Below are positions 18,921-30,652 of a DNA stretch of 64,000 nucleotides, piece after piece. Position 1 is the stretch's first letter, and each line of letters begins with the position of its first letter. This stretch comes from Pseudonocardia sp. C8 (GTDB lineage: Bacteria; Actinomycetota; Actinomycetes; Mycobacteriales; Pseudonocardiaceae): assembly GCF_014267175.1 (NCBI RefSeq), contig NZ_JACMTR010000002.1, forward strand, positions 1,438,001 through 1,502,000. Direction: 5' to 3'. Under the pieces are notes generated by a model. The model had not been told where the DNA came from. It did no database searches and saw only the letters and a program-made list of their open reading frames with translations. Made by a program: the position numbers and the translations under genes.

Positions 18921-19631
18921 GTGCCCGCCGCGATCGCCGTCCTTCCCCAGCCGCCGCTGCTCGTACCCGACCTGAGCGGGGACGCCGCAGTCGAGACCGA
19001 GGCGCTGCGCGACGCCGTCCGGGCCGCGGTGAAGGCGCTCGCCGCGGCGGCACCGGTGTGGGTCGCGGTCGGCGCCGACCCGGGTGGTCGCCGCACCGTC
19101 GCCCCCGGCACCCGGGGCACGTTCGCCGGGTACGGCCGGGACGTCCCGGTCGCGTTGCCGGGCCGCGGCACGGCCGACGAGGGCCCGGAGCTGCCGTTGC
19201 CGCTGCTGGTCGCCGGGTGGGCTGCGGCGGGGACCGGGGTCACGGCGGTGCGCGGCGAGCTGGTCGCGCCGGACGCGTCCCCGTCCGGATGCGCGGAGCT
19301 GGGCCGCACCCTGGCGGCCGAGGACGTCGGGCTGCTCGTGCTCGGCGACGGCGCCGCGATGCACACCCCGGCGGCCCCCGGCGGGTTCGACGAGCGCGCC
19401 GAGGCGTTCGACGCCGTCGTCGCCGCCGCGCTGGACGTGCCCGACCCGGAGGCGCTCGCCGCGCTCGACCCGGCGGCCGCCGCCGAGCTGTGGGCGGCCG
19501 GCCGCGCGCCGTGGCAGGTCATGGCCGGTGCCGCCGCCGGCCGGGCGTGGACGGCGGCGCACCGGCACACCTCGATGCCCTACGGCGTCGCCTACCACGT
19601 GGCCCTGTGGGAGCCGGTGACGCCGGCGTGA
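18921..19631 (+). CDS. Class III extradiol dioxygenase-like conserved protein
   Basis: A 236-residue protein, alanine-rich, with an alternating strand/helix pattern ([44 protein letters not shown]). Its beginning and the GDGAAMHTP segment resemble proteins annotated as class III extradiol ring-cleavage dioxygenase-like that precede miaA in actinobacteria (Rv2728c position, as I recall). I cannot assign metal ligands with certainty, so catalysis is unproven. The GTG start fits a leaderless -10. The stop overlaps miaA by 4 nt. Confidence 0.75.
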   Translation: MPAAIAVLPQPPLLVPDLSGDAAVETEALRDAVRAAVKALAAAAPVWVAVGADPGGRRTVAPGTRGTFAGYGRDVPVALPGRGTADEGPELPLPLLVAGWAAAGTGVTAVRGELVAPDASPSGCAELGRTLAAEDVGLLVLGDGAAMHTPAAPGGFDERAEAFDAVVAAALDVPDPEALAALDPAAAAELWAAGRAPWQVMAGAAAGRAWTAAHRHTSMPYGVAYHVALWEPVTPA

Positions 19632-20557
19632 GCGGGCCGCCGCTGGTCGCCGTGGTCGGGCCGACCGCGACCGGCAAGTCCGACCTGGGGCTGGCGCTCG
19701 CCGAGGAGCTCGGCGGGGAGGTGGTCAACGCCGACGCCATGCAGCTGTACCGGGGCCTGGACATCGGCACCGCGAAGCTGCCGGTCGAGGCACGTCGCGG
19801 GATCCCGCACCACCTGCTCGACGTGCTCGACGTCCGCGAGACGGCGTCGGTGGCCGCCTACCAGCGCGAGGCCCGCGCGGTGATCGAACGGCTGCGGGCC
19901 GCCGGGCGCACCCCGGTGCTCGTGGGCGGGTCCGGGCTCTACGTCCAGGCGGTCCTCGACGAGCTCGAGTTCCCCGGCACCGACCCGGCGCTGCGGGCCG
20001 AGCTGGAGGCGGAGCTCGACCGTGTCGGGCCGGGCGTCCTGCACCGCAGGCTGGCCGACGTCGACCCGGCGGCCGCGGCCGAGGTGCTGCCGTCGAACGG
20101 GCGGCGGATCGTGCGCGCGCTCGAGGTGATCGCGCTGACCGGGAAGCCGTTCCGGGCGACCCTGCCGACCACCGGCGCGCCCCGCTACGAGGCCGTGCTG
20201 CTCGGTGTCGACCGTGACATCGACGAGCTCGACGACCGGGTCGCGGTACGGGTCGACCGGATGCTCGACGACGGGCTGGTCGAGGAGGTCCGGGGACTGC
20301 TGCCGCACGGTCTCGCCGAGGGCCGCACCGCGTCCCGGGCGCTCGGCTACCGGCAGGTGCTCGACGCGCTGGCCGCCGACCCCGAGCACCCGGACCTCGA
20401 CGCGGTCCGGGAGGGCACCGTGCGGGCCACCCGGCGGTTCGTGCGCCGGCAGCGGTCCTGGTTCCGCCGTGACAAGCGCATCCACTGGCTCGACGGCGCC
20501 GACCCGGACCTGGCCGCGCACGCGCTGTCGCTGCTCGCTCGTACGCTGGCCGTATGA
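19628..20557 (+). CDS. miaA: tRNA dimethylallyltransferase MiaA
   Basis: Transfers the dimethylallyl group to A37 of tRNAs, making the substrate for MiaB. The 309-residue product has the P-loop [12 protein letters not shown] at residues 8-19, the substrate-binding [30 protein letters not shown] and the C-terminal tRNA-contact region [14 protein letters not shown]. The GTG start overlaps the upstream stop by 4 nt; its own stop overlaps dapF by 4 nt. Confidence 0.96.
   Translation: MSGPPLVAVVGPTATGKSDLGLALAEELGGEVVNADAMQLYRGLDIGTAKLPVEARRGIPHHLLDVLDVRETASVAAYQREARAVIERLRAAGRTPVLVGGSGLYVQAVLDELEFPGTDPALRAELEAELDRVGPGVLHRRLADVDPAAAAEVLPSNGRRIVRALEVIALTGKPFRATLPTTGAPRYEAVLLGVDRDIDELDDRVAVRVDRMLDDGLVEEVRGLLPHGLAEGRTASRALGYRQVLDALAADPEHPDLDAVREGTVRATRRFVRRQRSWFRRDKRIHWLDGADPDLAAHALSLLARTLAV
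20542..20553 (+). promoter_or_regulatory. Internal leaderless-type -10 for dapF
   Basis: TACGCT at 20542-20547 lies 6 nt before the dapF ATG, inside the 3' end of miaA. It could give dapF its own leaderless transcript besides read-through. This is a motif match only. Confidence 0.4.
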
Positions 20558-21426
20558 GCGGCGGCATCGAGTTCACCAAGGGGCACGGCACGCAGAACGA
20601 CTTCGTCGTCCTGCCGGATCCGGACGCCGCGCTCGACCTCACCCCCGAGCGGGTCACGGCACTGTGCGACCGCCGGCGCGGCCTGGGTGCCGACGGCGTG
20701 CTGCGCGTCGTGCGCTGGGCGAAGCTGGCCGGCGACGGCACGGTGCCCGAGCCGGTGCCGGGCGTCGAGTGGTTCATGGACTACCGCAACGGCGACGGCT
20801 CGATCGCCGAGATGTGCGGCAACGGCGTGCGGGTCTTCGCCCGCTACCTGCACGAACGTGGCTGGGCTCCGGGCGGGGGCGCGATCGGCACCCGCGCCGG
20901 CGTGCGCACCGCGACGATCTCCGGTGACACCGTGTCGGTCGACATGGGCCCGGTCGCGATCGGCCCGGCGTCCGTCGCGACCACCGGCGGAGCCCGGTTC
21001 GACGGGGTGGCCCTCGACGTCGGCAACCCCCACCTCGCGTGCGTGATCGCCGCGGATCCGGACGCGCTGGACCTCACCGAGCCGCCCGTGTTCGATCCGC
21101 AGGCGTTCCCGCACGGGGTGAACGTCGAGTTCGTGACCCCGCTCGAGGGCCCCGCCGACGGCGGCCGGGTCCGGATGCGGGTGCACGAGCGCGGGGTGGG
21201 GGAGACCCGGGCCTGCGGCACCGGGACGGTCGCCGCCGTCGTCGCCGCGCTGCGGGCGGCCGGTCACGACGCGGGCGACGTGCACGTCACCACCCCGGGT
21301 GGGGAGCTGCGGGTGACCGTCGACGCCGGGGCCGGTGGGGCCACCGGCCGGACGGTGCTGCACGGTCCCGCGGTGCTGCTCGCCACCGGCGAGCTCGACC
21401 GGGCCTGGTGGGACGCCCCTGCCTGA
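20554..21426 (+). CDS. dapF: Diaminopimelate epimerase
   Basis: Converts LL- to meso-diaminopimelate for lysine and peptidoglycan synthesis. The 290-residue protein has [14 protein letters not shown] at its start and the two catalytic cysteines in [10 protein letters not shown] (about residue 88) and ETRACGTGT (about residue 225). The ATG overlaps the miaA stop (ATGA). A long non-coding repeat region follows, so it is probably the last gene of the unit. Confidence 0.96.
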   Translation: MSGGIEFTKGHGTQNDFVVLPDPDAALDLTPERVTALCDRRRGLGADGVLRVVRWAKLAGDGTVPEPVPGVEWFMDYRNGDGSIAEMCGNGVRVFARYLHERGWAPGGGAIGTRAGVRTATISGDTVSVDMGPVAIGPASVATTGGARFDGVALDVGNPHLACVIAADPDALDLTEPPVFDPQAFPHGVNVEFVTPLEGPADGGRVRMRVHERGVGETRACGTGTVAAVVAALRAAGHDAGDVHVTTPGGELRVTVDAGAGGATGRTVLHGPAVLLATGELDRAWWDAPA

Positions 21427-21554
21427 CGCCGGTGCCCGGCGGCCGGCGCAGCAGATCCCGGTGTGCCGCTCGCCCGGTCGGCTCGCGCGGTCCCGGTCCG
21501 GCCACGGCCGAACGCGGGCACGTCGACATGTGGGTGCGGTCGCGAGCACGGTCC

Positions 21555-21690
21555 GGCCCGCACTGGGCGAGAAACGCACCGATCGACCACGGGCGCGCCC
21601 GTGACGTGCACCTTTGCGCCGTTGCGGCGGCACGAGCGCGCTGATCGACGTCCGCTCGGCGTTCGGTGCGCACGGACGGGCCCCGGCCGC
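21555..21690 (+). repeat. Dispersed inverted copy of the 125-bp repeat
   Basis: Read on the plus strand this matches the reverse complement of the 6-kb units: GTGACGTGCACCTTTGCGCC against AGTGACCTGCACGTTTCCGCC, then CGAGCGCGCTGATCGACGTC against CGAGCTGATCGACATC, then GGCGTTCGGTGCGCAC against GGCGTTCGGGATGCAC. The alignment was done by eye; the edges are approximate. Confidence 0.6.
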
Positions 21691-21750
21691 GACCGATGCG
21701 TCCTGCTGGTCGACCGGTGCCGGACCGGTGACCGTGCCTCGCACCCGCGG

Positions 21751-21814
21751 GTGATCACGGATACGGAGCGGATCCGGCCACCGGTGACCGCATTTGCTCC
21801 CGATCCGTGATCAC
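21751..21814. repeat. Inverted repeat of palindromic GTGATCACGGAT blocks
   Basis: GTGATCACGGAT at 21751-21762 is the exact reverse complement of 21803-21814, and homology extends inward with mismatches to about 27 bp per arm. Each arm itself begins with the palindrome GTGATCAC. Confidence 0.75.
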
Positions 21815-21960
21815 TGCACTGACCGAGGTGCCGTGGCCGGTTGCGCACGTCCCGACGAGTCCGGTCGGGGCACGGGCTTCGGGGTGCCGGGAGGGCTCCG
21901 GCCCAGCCGGACGAAACGGACCGGACAACCGCGGTCGGACGTGGGACACTGGAGCGCAAG

Positions 21961-23409
21961 ATGACTGAAGCCCACATGCAGGACACCCCGTCCACCGGCG
22001 AACTCGACCTGGAGGAGCGCTCGTCGCTCCGCCGCATCCACGGCCTGTCCACCGAGCTCACCGACATCACCGAGGTCGAGTACCGGCAGCTGCGACTGGA
22101 ACGGGTCGTGCTGGTCGGGGTCTGGACCGAGGGGTCCGCGGAGCAGGCCGAGGCGTCCCTCGGGGAACTCGCCAGGCTGGCCGAGACCGCCGGTTCGGAA
22201 GTGCTCGACGGGCTGGTTCAGCGCCGGTCCACGCCCGACCCGGCGACGTACATCGGATCCGGGAAGGTCGACGAGCTCGGCCTCGCCGTGCGGGCGGCCG
22301 AGGCGGACACCGTGATCTGCGACGGCGAGCTCTCGCCCGGCCAGCTCCGCCAGCTGGAGGAGCGGCTCAAGGTCAAGGTGATCGACCGGACCGCGCTGAT
22401 CCTCGACATCTTCGCCCAGCACGCCCGCTCCCGGGACGGCAAGGCCCAGGTGGAGCTGGCCCAGCTGTCGTACCTGCTGCCGCGGTTGCGCGGCTGGGGT
22501 GAGACCCTGTCCCGGCAGGTCGGTGGCCGCGCCGCGGGTGGTGTCGGCATCGGCGGTCGCGGCCCCGGTGAGACGAAGATCGAGCTGGACCGCCGCCGGA
22601 TCCGCGCCCGCATGTCGAAGCTGCGCCGCGAGATCGGGGCGATGCGCCAGGTCCGGGAGACCCAGCGCGGTAGCCGCCGGCGCAACGAGGTCCCGTCGGT
22701 CGCGATCGTCGGCTACACCAACGCCGGCAAGTCCAGCCTGCTCAACCGGCTGACCGACGCCGGGGTCCTCGTGGAGGACGCGCTGTTCGCCACCCTGGAC
22801 CCGACCACCCGGAAGGCCGAGACCCCGGACGGGCGGGCCTACACGCTCACCGACACCGTCGGGTTCGTCCGGCACCTGCCGCACCAGCTGGTCGAGGCGT
22901 TCCGCTCCACGCTGGAGGAGGCCGCCCAGGCCGATCTGCTCGTGCACGTCGCCGACGGCTCCGACGCGCTGCCCGACGACCAGATCGCCGCCGTCCGCCA
23001 GGTGCTCGTGGAGATCGGCGAGGAGCAGGGCGGCACGATGCCGCCGGAGCTGCTCGTGATCAACAAGACCGACCTCGCCGGTGACCTCGCGCTGGCCCGG
23101 TTGCGGCACGCTCAGCCGGAGGCGGTGTTCGTGTCCGCGCACGACGGTCGCGGCATCGGGAAGCTCCGCCAGCGGATCGCCGAGCGGCTGCCCCGCCCGG
23201 AGTACGAGGTCGACCTGCTGCTGCCCTACACCGAGGGGGCGCTGGTGGCCCGGCTGCACGACGAGGGCGAGGTCCTCGCCGAGGAGCACACCGGCGACGG
23301 CACCCGGATCCGGGCCCGGGTGGGGCCGGAGCTGGGCGTGGCGGTGCTGCCGTACGCCGTCGGACCTCGTGCCACGGCCGAGATGCCGGTGGCGGCGGCG
23401 CGGAACTGA
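21961..23409 (+). CDS. hflX: Ribosome-associated GTPase HflX
   Basis: GTPase that binds and rescues stalled or hibernating ribosomes. The 482-residue protein has the N-terminal HflX domain (YIGSGKVDELG, GRGPGETKIELDRRRI) with a coiled-coil, then the G domain: G1 GYTNAGKSSLL (about residue 250), G3 DTVGFVRHLP, G4 NKTD and a C-terminal domain. The ATG follows GGAG by 6 nt; a second ATG five codons on is a weaker choice. It stands alone between repeats and a secreted protein gene, in the same order as in mycobacteria. Confidence 0.95.
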   Translation: MTEAHMQDTPSTGELDLEERSSLRRIHGLSTELTDITEVEYRQLRLERVVLVGVWTEGSAEQAEASLGELARLAETAGSEVLDGLVQRRSTPDPATYIGSGKVDELGLAVRAAEADTVICDGELSPGQLRQLEERLKVKVIDRTALILDIFAQHARSRDGKAQVELAQLSYLLPRLRGWGETLSRQVGGRAAGGVGIGGRGPGETKIELDRRRIRARMSKLRREIGAMRQVRETQRGSRRRNEVPSVAIVGYTNAGKSSLLNRLTDAGVLVEDALFATLDPTTRKAETPDGRAYTLTDTVGFVRHLPHQLVEAFRSTLEEAAQADLLVHVADGSDALPDDQIAAVRQVLVEIGEEQGGTMPPELLVINKTDLAGDLALARLRHAQPEAVFVSAHDGRGIGKLRQRIAERLPRPEYEVDLLLPYTEGALVARLHDEGEVLAEEHTGDGTRIRARVGPELGVAVLPYAVGPRATAEMPVAAARN

Positions 23410-23444
23410 CCCGCCCGCCCCGGCGGACGACCCCGCGGCACGGC

Positions 23445-24746
23445 ATGGCGTCAGGACGTTGCTCGATGCCCGGTGCCGCGGGCCGTCGTTCGGTACCTGG
23501 TGGCGCCTGGAGCCGGTGGGTGCCGGGTGCCGCCGGTCGGTCGATCCCGGGTGCCGTCGGACGTCGGCCGCTGCCGCGTCGCGCTGCCCGCCGGCCCGTC
23601 CGGAGTACCGCCCTGCTCGTGTCCGCGGTCGTGGGGCTCGCCCTCCCGGGGTCGCTCGCCGTCGCCGCGCCCGGCGCTCCCGCACCGGGGCCCGCGGTCC
23701 GGGATACCGCGGCGCCGGTCGCCGCCGGTTCCCAGGTGCCGCGGCCCGGTCCCGGCGCGCCGCGGCCGGTCTGCACGATCGACGACGACCGGATGTCGGA
23801 GCTGTCCGGCCTCGTTGCCGAGGGCGAGGTCGGTGGCCCGCCGCAGCGGTATCACGCCATCGCCGACGGCGGCGGATCCGGCACGGTCACCACCCTGGAC
23901 CCGGCCACCTGCGCGGTCAGCGCGGTGCGGGACACCGGGGTGGCGGTCGAGGACGTGGAGGACCTCGGCGTCACCCCCGACGGTGCGCTGTGGCTGGCCG
24001 ACATCGGGGACAACGGTGCCGGGCGCGACACGGTCCGCCTGGTCGTGCTGCCGACGTCCGGTCCGCCGCGGGTGCACGACCTCGTCTACCCGGACGGCCC
24101 GCGCGACGCCGAGGCGGTCCTGGTCGCCGACGACGGGGTGCCCCTGATCGTGGAGAAGGTGAGCGGCGCGGCCGGGGTGTACCGCCCGGACCGCCCGCTC
24201 GGCGACGGGGGGACGACAGGGCTGCGCCGGGTCGCCGAGATCGTCCTGCCGTACTCCGCCGGCGCAGGCGGCCCGCTCGGCGCCGGTGGCGCCCGCACGG
24301 TCACCGGCGGTGCGGTCGCACCACCCGGGACCGAGGGCGGGCGTGCCGCCGTCCTGCGGACGTACACCGACGCCTGGCTGTTCCCGCTCCGGAGCGACCC
24401 GGCCGGTGCCGTGACCGGGGACGCGCTGGTGGACGCCGTGCGTGGGGCGCCGATGCCGGTACCGCTGCCGGACGAAGCGCAGGGCGAGGCCGTCGCGGTG
24501 GACGGCCGCGGCACCCTGCATTCCGGCACCGAGGCCCGCGCGACGGCCCCGGCCGGGGTTCGCGCCGTGCCCGGTGCCGTGGCCGCGGCGACCGCAGCCA
24601 CCGCACCGGTCGTCCCGCAACCCGCCGAGGCACCCCGGCAGCGGTCGACGCCGGAGTGGTTGCCCGCCGTCGCCGGGGCCGGCGCACTCGGTGCGCTGCT
24701 GCTGGCCGGGATCGGCGCGATGGCCCTGCACGGCCGCCGGCGCTGA
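23445..24746 (+). CDS. Secreted, C-terminally anchored beta-propeller-like protein
   Basis: A 433-residue protein. The first ~50 residues are basic, then a signal-like hydrophobic stretch STALLVSAVVGLALPGSLAVAA. The central part has strand-rich repeats (HAIADGGGSG, LGVTPDGALWLADIGDNG, EAVLVADDGVPLIVEK) suggesting a propeller. The C-terminal AVAGAGALGALLLAGIGAMAL followed by HGRRR is a membrane anchor with a cytoplasmic basic tail. The start is uncertain; a later start nearer the signal peptide is possible. It converges with lexA. The function is unknown. Confidence 0.7.
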   Translation: MASGRCSMPGAAGRRSVPGGAWSRWVPGAAGRSIPGAVGRRPLPRRAARRPVRSTALLVSAVVGLALPGSLAVAAPGAPAPGPAVRDTAAPVAAGSQVPRPGPGAPRPVCTIDDDRMSELSGLVAEGEVGGPPQRYHAIADGGGSGTVTTLDPATCAVSAVRDTGVAVEDVEDLGVTPDGALWLADIGDNGAGRDTVRLVVLPTSGPPRVHDLVYPDGPRDAEAVLVADDGVPLIVEKVSGAAGVYRPDRPLGDGGTTGLRRVAEIVLPYSAGAGGPLGAGGARTVTGGAVAPPGTEGGRAAVLRTYTDAWLFPLRSDPAGAVTGDALVDAVRGAPMPVPLPDEAQGEAVAVDGRGTLHSGTEARATAPAGVRAVPGAVAAATAATAPVVPQPAEAPRQRSTPEWLPAVAGAGALGALLLAGIGAMALHGRRR

Positions 24747-24757
24747 CCGCCGCGGGC

Positions 24758-25486
24758 TCAGAGCCGGCGCAGCACCGCGACGACCCGGCCCAGGATCGAC
24801 GCGTCGTCGCCGGGGATGGGCTCGTAGGCGTCGTTGGCCGGCATCAGCCAGATGTGCCCGTCCTTGCGGCGGAACGTCTTCACGGTGGCCTCGCCGTCGA
24901 TCATCGCGGCGACGACCTCGCCCTGCTCGGCCACCGGCTGCTGGCGGACGACGACCCAGTCCCCGTCGGTGATCGCGGCGTCGACCATGGAGTCGCCCTT
25001 GACATTGAGCAGGAACAGCGTGCCCTCGCCGACGATCTCGCGCGGGAGCGGGAACACGTCCTGCACCGCCTCCTCGGCCAGGATCGGGCCGCCGGCGGCG
25101 ATGTCGCCGATCAGCGGCACGAACGCCGGCGCCGGCCGCTCGGTCCGCGCGGGCTCGGCGCTCCCGTCGGTGCCCTCCGCAGCCTGCTCCGGGCTGCGCA
25201 CGTCCACCGCGCGGGTGCGGTTCGGGTCCCGGCGCAGCAGGCCCTTGCGCTCCAGCGTCCGCAGCTGGTGGTGCACCGACGAGGTGGAGGTCAGCCCCAC
25301 CGCGTCACCGATCTCGCGGACGCTCGGCGGGTAGCCGTACTGGTCCACCCACTCCCGGATCACCCTCAGGACCTTCCGCTGACGCGGCGTCAGACCGCGC
25401 GTGGCGGCCGGGGGTTCGGGGAACTCCCGGACGCTCGCGGAACCCTGTCCGGTGGACGCCCCGTCTCCGGACTCGTCCGCTGCCAT
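24758..25486 (-). CDS. lexA: SOS repressor LexA
   Basis: Represses DNA-damage genes and self-cleaves when RecA filaments form. The 242-residue protein has an N-terminal winged helix ([19 protein letters not shown]), an Ala-Gly cleavage site in DIAAGGP, the catalytic serine in GDSMVDAAI and the lysine in EATVKTFRR. The ATG has GAGGAGG 8 nt upstream; an in-frame start 66 nt upstream is less likely. A LexA-box-like sequence lies about 60 bp upstream, consistent with autoregulation. Confidence 0.95.
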   Translation of the reverse strand: MAADESGDGASTGQGSASVREFPEPPAATRGLTPRQRKVLRVIREWVDQYGYPPSVREIGDAVGLTSTSSVHHQLRTLERKGLLRRDPNRTRAVDVRSPEQAAEGTDGSAEPARTERPAPAFVPLIGDIAAGGPILAEEAVQDVFPLPREIVGEGTLFLLNVKGDSMVDAAITDGDWVVVRQQPVAEQGEVVAAMIDGEATVKTFRRKDGHIWLMPANDAYEPIPGDDASILGRVVAVLRRL

Positions 25487-25544
25487 CGCATTCGCCTCCT
25501 CGAGGATGTACCGCCACGAGCGTAACCAATTCCGGGCCCGGACG

Positions 25545-25560
25545 CCAAACATGCGTTCGA
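25545..25560 (-). promoter_or_regulatory. LexA box upstream of lexA
   Basis: On the minus strand it reads TCGAACGCATGTTTGG, close to the actinobacterial SOS box TCGAACnnnnGTTCGA, with a perfect left half. It lies 58 bp before the lexA start. Confidence 0.7.
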
Positions 25561-25626
25561 AGCCCGGGGCGGCGTGTCGTGGATTCCGGCCGGGCTCCGG
25601 TGGTACAACATCGCACGGGCGTTCGA

Positions 25627-25642
25627 TCGAACATCGATTCGA
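25627..25642 (+). promoter_or_regulatory. LexA box upstream of first small membrane protein
   Basis: TCGAACATCGATTCGA matches TCGAACnnnnGTTCGA at 11 of 12 defined positions. It is 51 bp upstream of the small membrane protein start. Confidence 0.75.
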
Positions 25643-25693
25643 TGCCCTCGGGTGCCCGGCGGGGTGTCCGGACGCGGCAGCGAAGGGTGCGAT

Positions 25694-25960
25694 GTGGACG
25701 CGACGGTGGTGGAGCTGCGGGGCGTCGGCGGCGTCGGCAGGGGTGGAGCGGAACCGGTCCGCGCCGGCGGCCCGTGGGCGCGGCCCGCGGTCCGTGCGCG
25801 GGGAGTGCTGCGGCGCGTGGTCGCCGGTGCGGGTGTGGTGCTGGCGGCGGCGACGACCGTCGTCGGGCTGGGACTGCTCGCCGACCTGTCGGCCGCGGGG
25901 TCGCTTCCGGCCGGGCCGACAGCGCCGGCAGTGCCGGCAGCGGTCTCCTCCGGGCGCTGA
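25694..25960 (+). CDS. Small single-TM protein, putative SOS cell-division regulator
   Basis: An 88-residue protein with a basic N-terminal half and one TM helix ([24 protein letters not shown], about residues 41-64), then a short Pro/Ala-rich external tail. The GTG start follows GAAGGG. It is divergent from lexA and has a LexA-box-like site, the position of SOS-induced division inhibitors in Gram-positives (YneA, DivS of Corynebacterium, Rv2719c). No LysM domain is present, so it resembles the short DivS type more than Rv2719c. The C-terminal half is paralogous to the next gene. The function is inferred from context. Confidence 0.6.
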   Translation: MDATVVELRGVGGVGRGGAEPVRAGGPWARPAVRARGVLRRVVAGAGVVLAAATTVVGLGLLADLSAAGSLPAGPTAPAVPAAVSSGR

Positions 25961-26014
25961 CGGCTCGCTGACCTGCGGCGACGCGATTCTTGTCGGTGTC
26001 CGGTGCTACACAGC

Positions 26015-26030
26015 TCGTACGCCCGTTCGA
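26015..26030 (+). promoter_or_regulatory. LexA box upstream of second small membrane protein
   Basis: TCGTACGCCCGTTCGA matches TCGAACnnnnGTTCGA with one mismatch. It is 98 bp upstream of the second membrane protein start. Confidence 0.65.
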
Positions 26031-26127
26031 TCGGCCTCGGGGAAGGGTCGCCCGGCGGGCACGGCGCACGGCAGGGCCGGCGTCGACGGTGATCGCGGAC
26101 GGTCCGCGAGGACCATACGGAGGAGCC

Positions 26128-26745
26128 ATGCGAGAGCTCGAGGTCCACGAGGTGGCGCGCCGGGTGCGATCCGGCGGGAGGCGCGGCCCGGTCCGGGCGC
26201 GCCGGAGGGTCAGCCGCCCGGCGGTCTGCCCCGACGGGCGCCATCCCGACGAGCCCGTGCTCGCGGCGGTCACGGCGCAGTCACTGCCGGTGGCGCGAGC
26301 GGTGCGGTCGTCCGTGCCGGCAGTGCGAGCGGAGCGGTCGCTGCGGGTGGCACGTGCCGAGCCCGAACCCGGTCCGCGCCGCGGCGGCGTCTGCGCTCGC
26401 GGCGCGCTGCCCGGCGGGCCGGCCCGGCCGGCCGCCGTGTGGCGCGGCGGTCCGGCTCCCACGCCGGGTGGCGGCGCGTCCGCCGTCCGGGAGGGCCGGG
26501 AGAGCCGGGTAGTCCGGGTGGTGCGTCCGGCGTCCCGCCGCTGCCTGGTGGCGGTGGCCCGGCGTCGTGGCCGGAGCGGGGTCCGCCCGCGCGGGGAGCG
26601 GCTGCTGGCCGGGGCCGCGGCCGTGCTCTGCTCGGCGACCGTGGTGCTGCTGCTGGGGCTGCTCGGCGACGCCGCCGCCGGCTGGAACGCCGGATCGGCC
26701 GTGCCGTCCGAGGGGTCGGCGCCGGTGCTCGTCGTCGACCGCTGA
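26128..26745 (+). CDS. Second single-TM protein, paralogue in SOS cluster
   Basis: A 205-residue protein. The ATG has CGGAGGAG 3 nt upstream. The first ~150 residues are Arg-, Ala- and Pro-rich, of low complexity and strongly basic. A single TM helix follows (LLAGAAAVLCSATVVLLLGLLGDAA, about residues 158-182), with a short external tail. The TM region and tail align with the previous small protein (LAGAAAVL..ATVV..LGLLGD against [22 protein letters not shown]), so the pair arose by duplication. A LexA-box-like site lies upstream. The basic cytoplasmic part might touch nucleic acid or division proteins; this is speculation. Confidence 0.6.
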   Translation: MRELEVHEVARRVRSGGRRGPVRARRRVSRPAVCPDGRHPDEPVLAAVTAQSLPVARAVRSSVPAVRAERSLRVARAEPEPGPRRGGVCARGALPGGPARPAAVWRGGPAPTPGGGASAVREGRESRVVRVVRPASRRCLVAVARRRGRSGVRPRGERLLAGAAAVLCSATVVLLLGLLGDAAAGWNAGSAVPSEGSAPVLVVDR

Positions 26746-26997
26746 GGGGCCGGGTGGCGCGGTGGCGATCCGGCGTGCCGTCCGGCGCGTGGGTGCGGCG
26801 TGTCGCGGAACCGGGTGGCCGTCCGGCGCGGCCGGATCCGGCCGGTGGGCGGCGCCCGCACCGGCGTCGTGCCGTCTGATCAGTGGGTATGCCTCCCGGA
26901 GGGCGTCCACGGCCCCGGCAGCCGGTGAGGGCGGGTGTGCGAGTCTTCGGGTCCCGATCGGGGGAAGCTCGGCGCCACGCCGGCTCCGGATTGGCGG
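26746..26997. other. Upstream region of nrdR
   Basis: Together with the leader, 356 bp separate the preceding gene from nrdR. The first 250 bp are GC-rich with short CGTCCGGCGCG-type repeats and no supported gene. A -35-like TTGGCG lies at 26991-26996, just before the NrdR box. Confidence 0.5.
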
Positions 26998-27015
26998 ACC
27001 CCTAGATGTTGGGGT
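26998..27015 (+). promoter_or_regulatory. NrdR box in the nrdR-nrdJ promoter
   Basis: ACCCCTAGATGTTGGGGT is an 18-bp dyad resembling the NrdR box core (CwAtATaTwG). It lies between a -35-like TTGGCG (26991) and a -10-like TACATT (27016-27021), so bound NrdR would block polymerase. I did not find a convincing second box at the usual spacing. Confidence 0.6.
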
Positions 27016-27101
27016 TACATTGGTGTCGTTCTCCCAGGGGTTGGGGGAGCTGATCGTCGCGAGGCGTTCCCGGTCGGTGACGGGAGAAGGGTGGATCCGT
27101 C

Positions 27102-27590
27102 GTGAGATGCCCGTTCTGCCGGCACCCGGACTCGCGGGTGATCGATTCCCGGACCGCCGACGACGGGACCTGCACCCGCCGTCGCCGGTCCTGCACCTCG
27201 TGCGGGCGGCGGTTCACCACGGTCGAGGAGACCGTGCTCGCCGTCGTCAAGCGCAGCGGGGTGAGCGAGCCCTTCAGCCGGCAGAAGGTGGTCGGCGGGG
27301 TTCGGCGGGCGTGCCAGGGCCGGCCGGTCGACGAGGACGACCTGCAGCAGCTCGCCCACCGGGTCGAGGAGACGGTCCGCGCCCGTGGCGCGGCCGAGAT
27401 CCCCAGCCACGAGGTGGGGCTGGCGATCCTCGGTCCGCTGCGCGACCTCGACGAGGTCGCGTACCTGCGGTTCGCGAGCGTCTACCGATCCTTCTCCTCC
27501 ATCGAGGACTTCGAGAAGGAGATCGCCGACCTCCGTTCGGCGGCTGCCGGGGAAGCAGCCGACGGCGAGGCCGGCACGCGGGGCGGCTGA
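27102..27590 (+). CDS. nrdR: Transcriptional repressor NrdR
   Basis: Nucleotide-sensing repressor of ribonucleotide reductase genes. The 162-residue protein has an N-terminal zinc ribbon with cysteine pairs at residues 3/6 and 31/34 (CPFC and CTSC), followed by an ATP-cone ([16 protein letters not shown] to [13 protein letters not shown]). The GTG start is preceded by GGGAGAAGG. nrdJ follows 169 nt after its stop in the same direction, so repressor and target are probably co-transcribed. Confidence 0.95.
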   Translation: MRCPFCRHPDSRVIDSRTADDGTCTRRRRSCTSCGRRFTTVEETVLAVVKRSGVSEPFSRQKVVGGVRRACQGRPVDEDDLQQLAHRVEETVRARGAAEIPSHEVGLAILGPLRDLDEVAYLRFASVYRSFSSIEDFEKEIADLRSAAAGEAADGEAGTRGG

Positions 27591-27603
27591 GCGGGTTCGG
27601 TCG

Positions 27604-27652
27604 CGTCCGGGACCGGTGCGGGCTGATGGGGGCCGCACACCGGTCCCGGACG
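27604..27652. promoter_or_regulatory. Hairpin between nrdR and nrdJ
   Basis: Perfect 15-bp arms at 27604-27618 (CGTCCGGGACCGGTG) and 27638-27652 around a 19-nt GC-rich loop. It could attenuate transcription into nrdJ or stabilise the nrdJ message. It has no features of a cobalamin riboswitch. Confidence 0.7.
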
Positions 27653-27759
27653 GGACTCCCGCCGGCCGGGCCGGAACGGGGCGGAACCCAGCGCCGCCCC
27701 CGGCCGTCCGCGCACCCCAGCGCGCGGGCGGACACGAGATGTCGAAGCGGAGGCAGTTC

Positions 27760-30639
<2,880 letters not shown>

Positions 30640-30652
30640 CGGACGCCACCAT

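Larger units (their letters stand above)
21427..21960. other. Non-coding repeat region between dapF and hflX
   Basis: This 534-bp gap has no supported gene. It contains an inverted, diverged copy of the 125-bp repeat seen near 6 kb and a separate pair of GTGATCACGGAT palindromic blocks. The last ~140 bp before hflX should hold its promoter; I could not fix it. Confidence 0.65.

Noticed and set aside
27591..27759. Cobalamin riboswitch before nrdJ
   Set aside because: Expected for a B12 enzyme, but no B12-box-like conserved core is visible; the gap holds only a simple hairpin.
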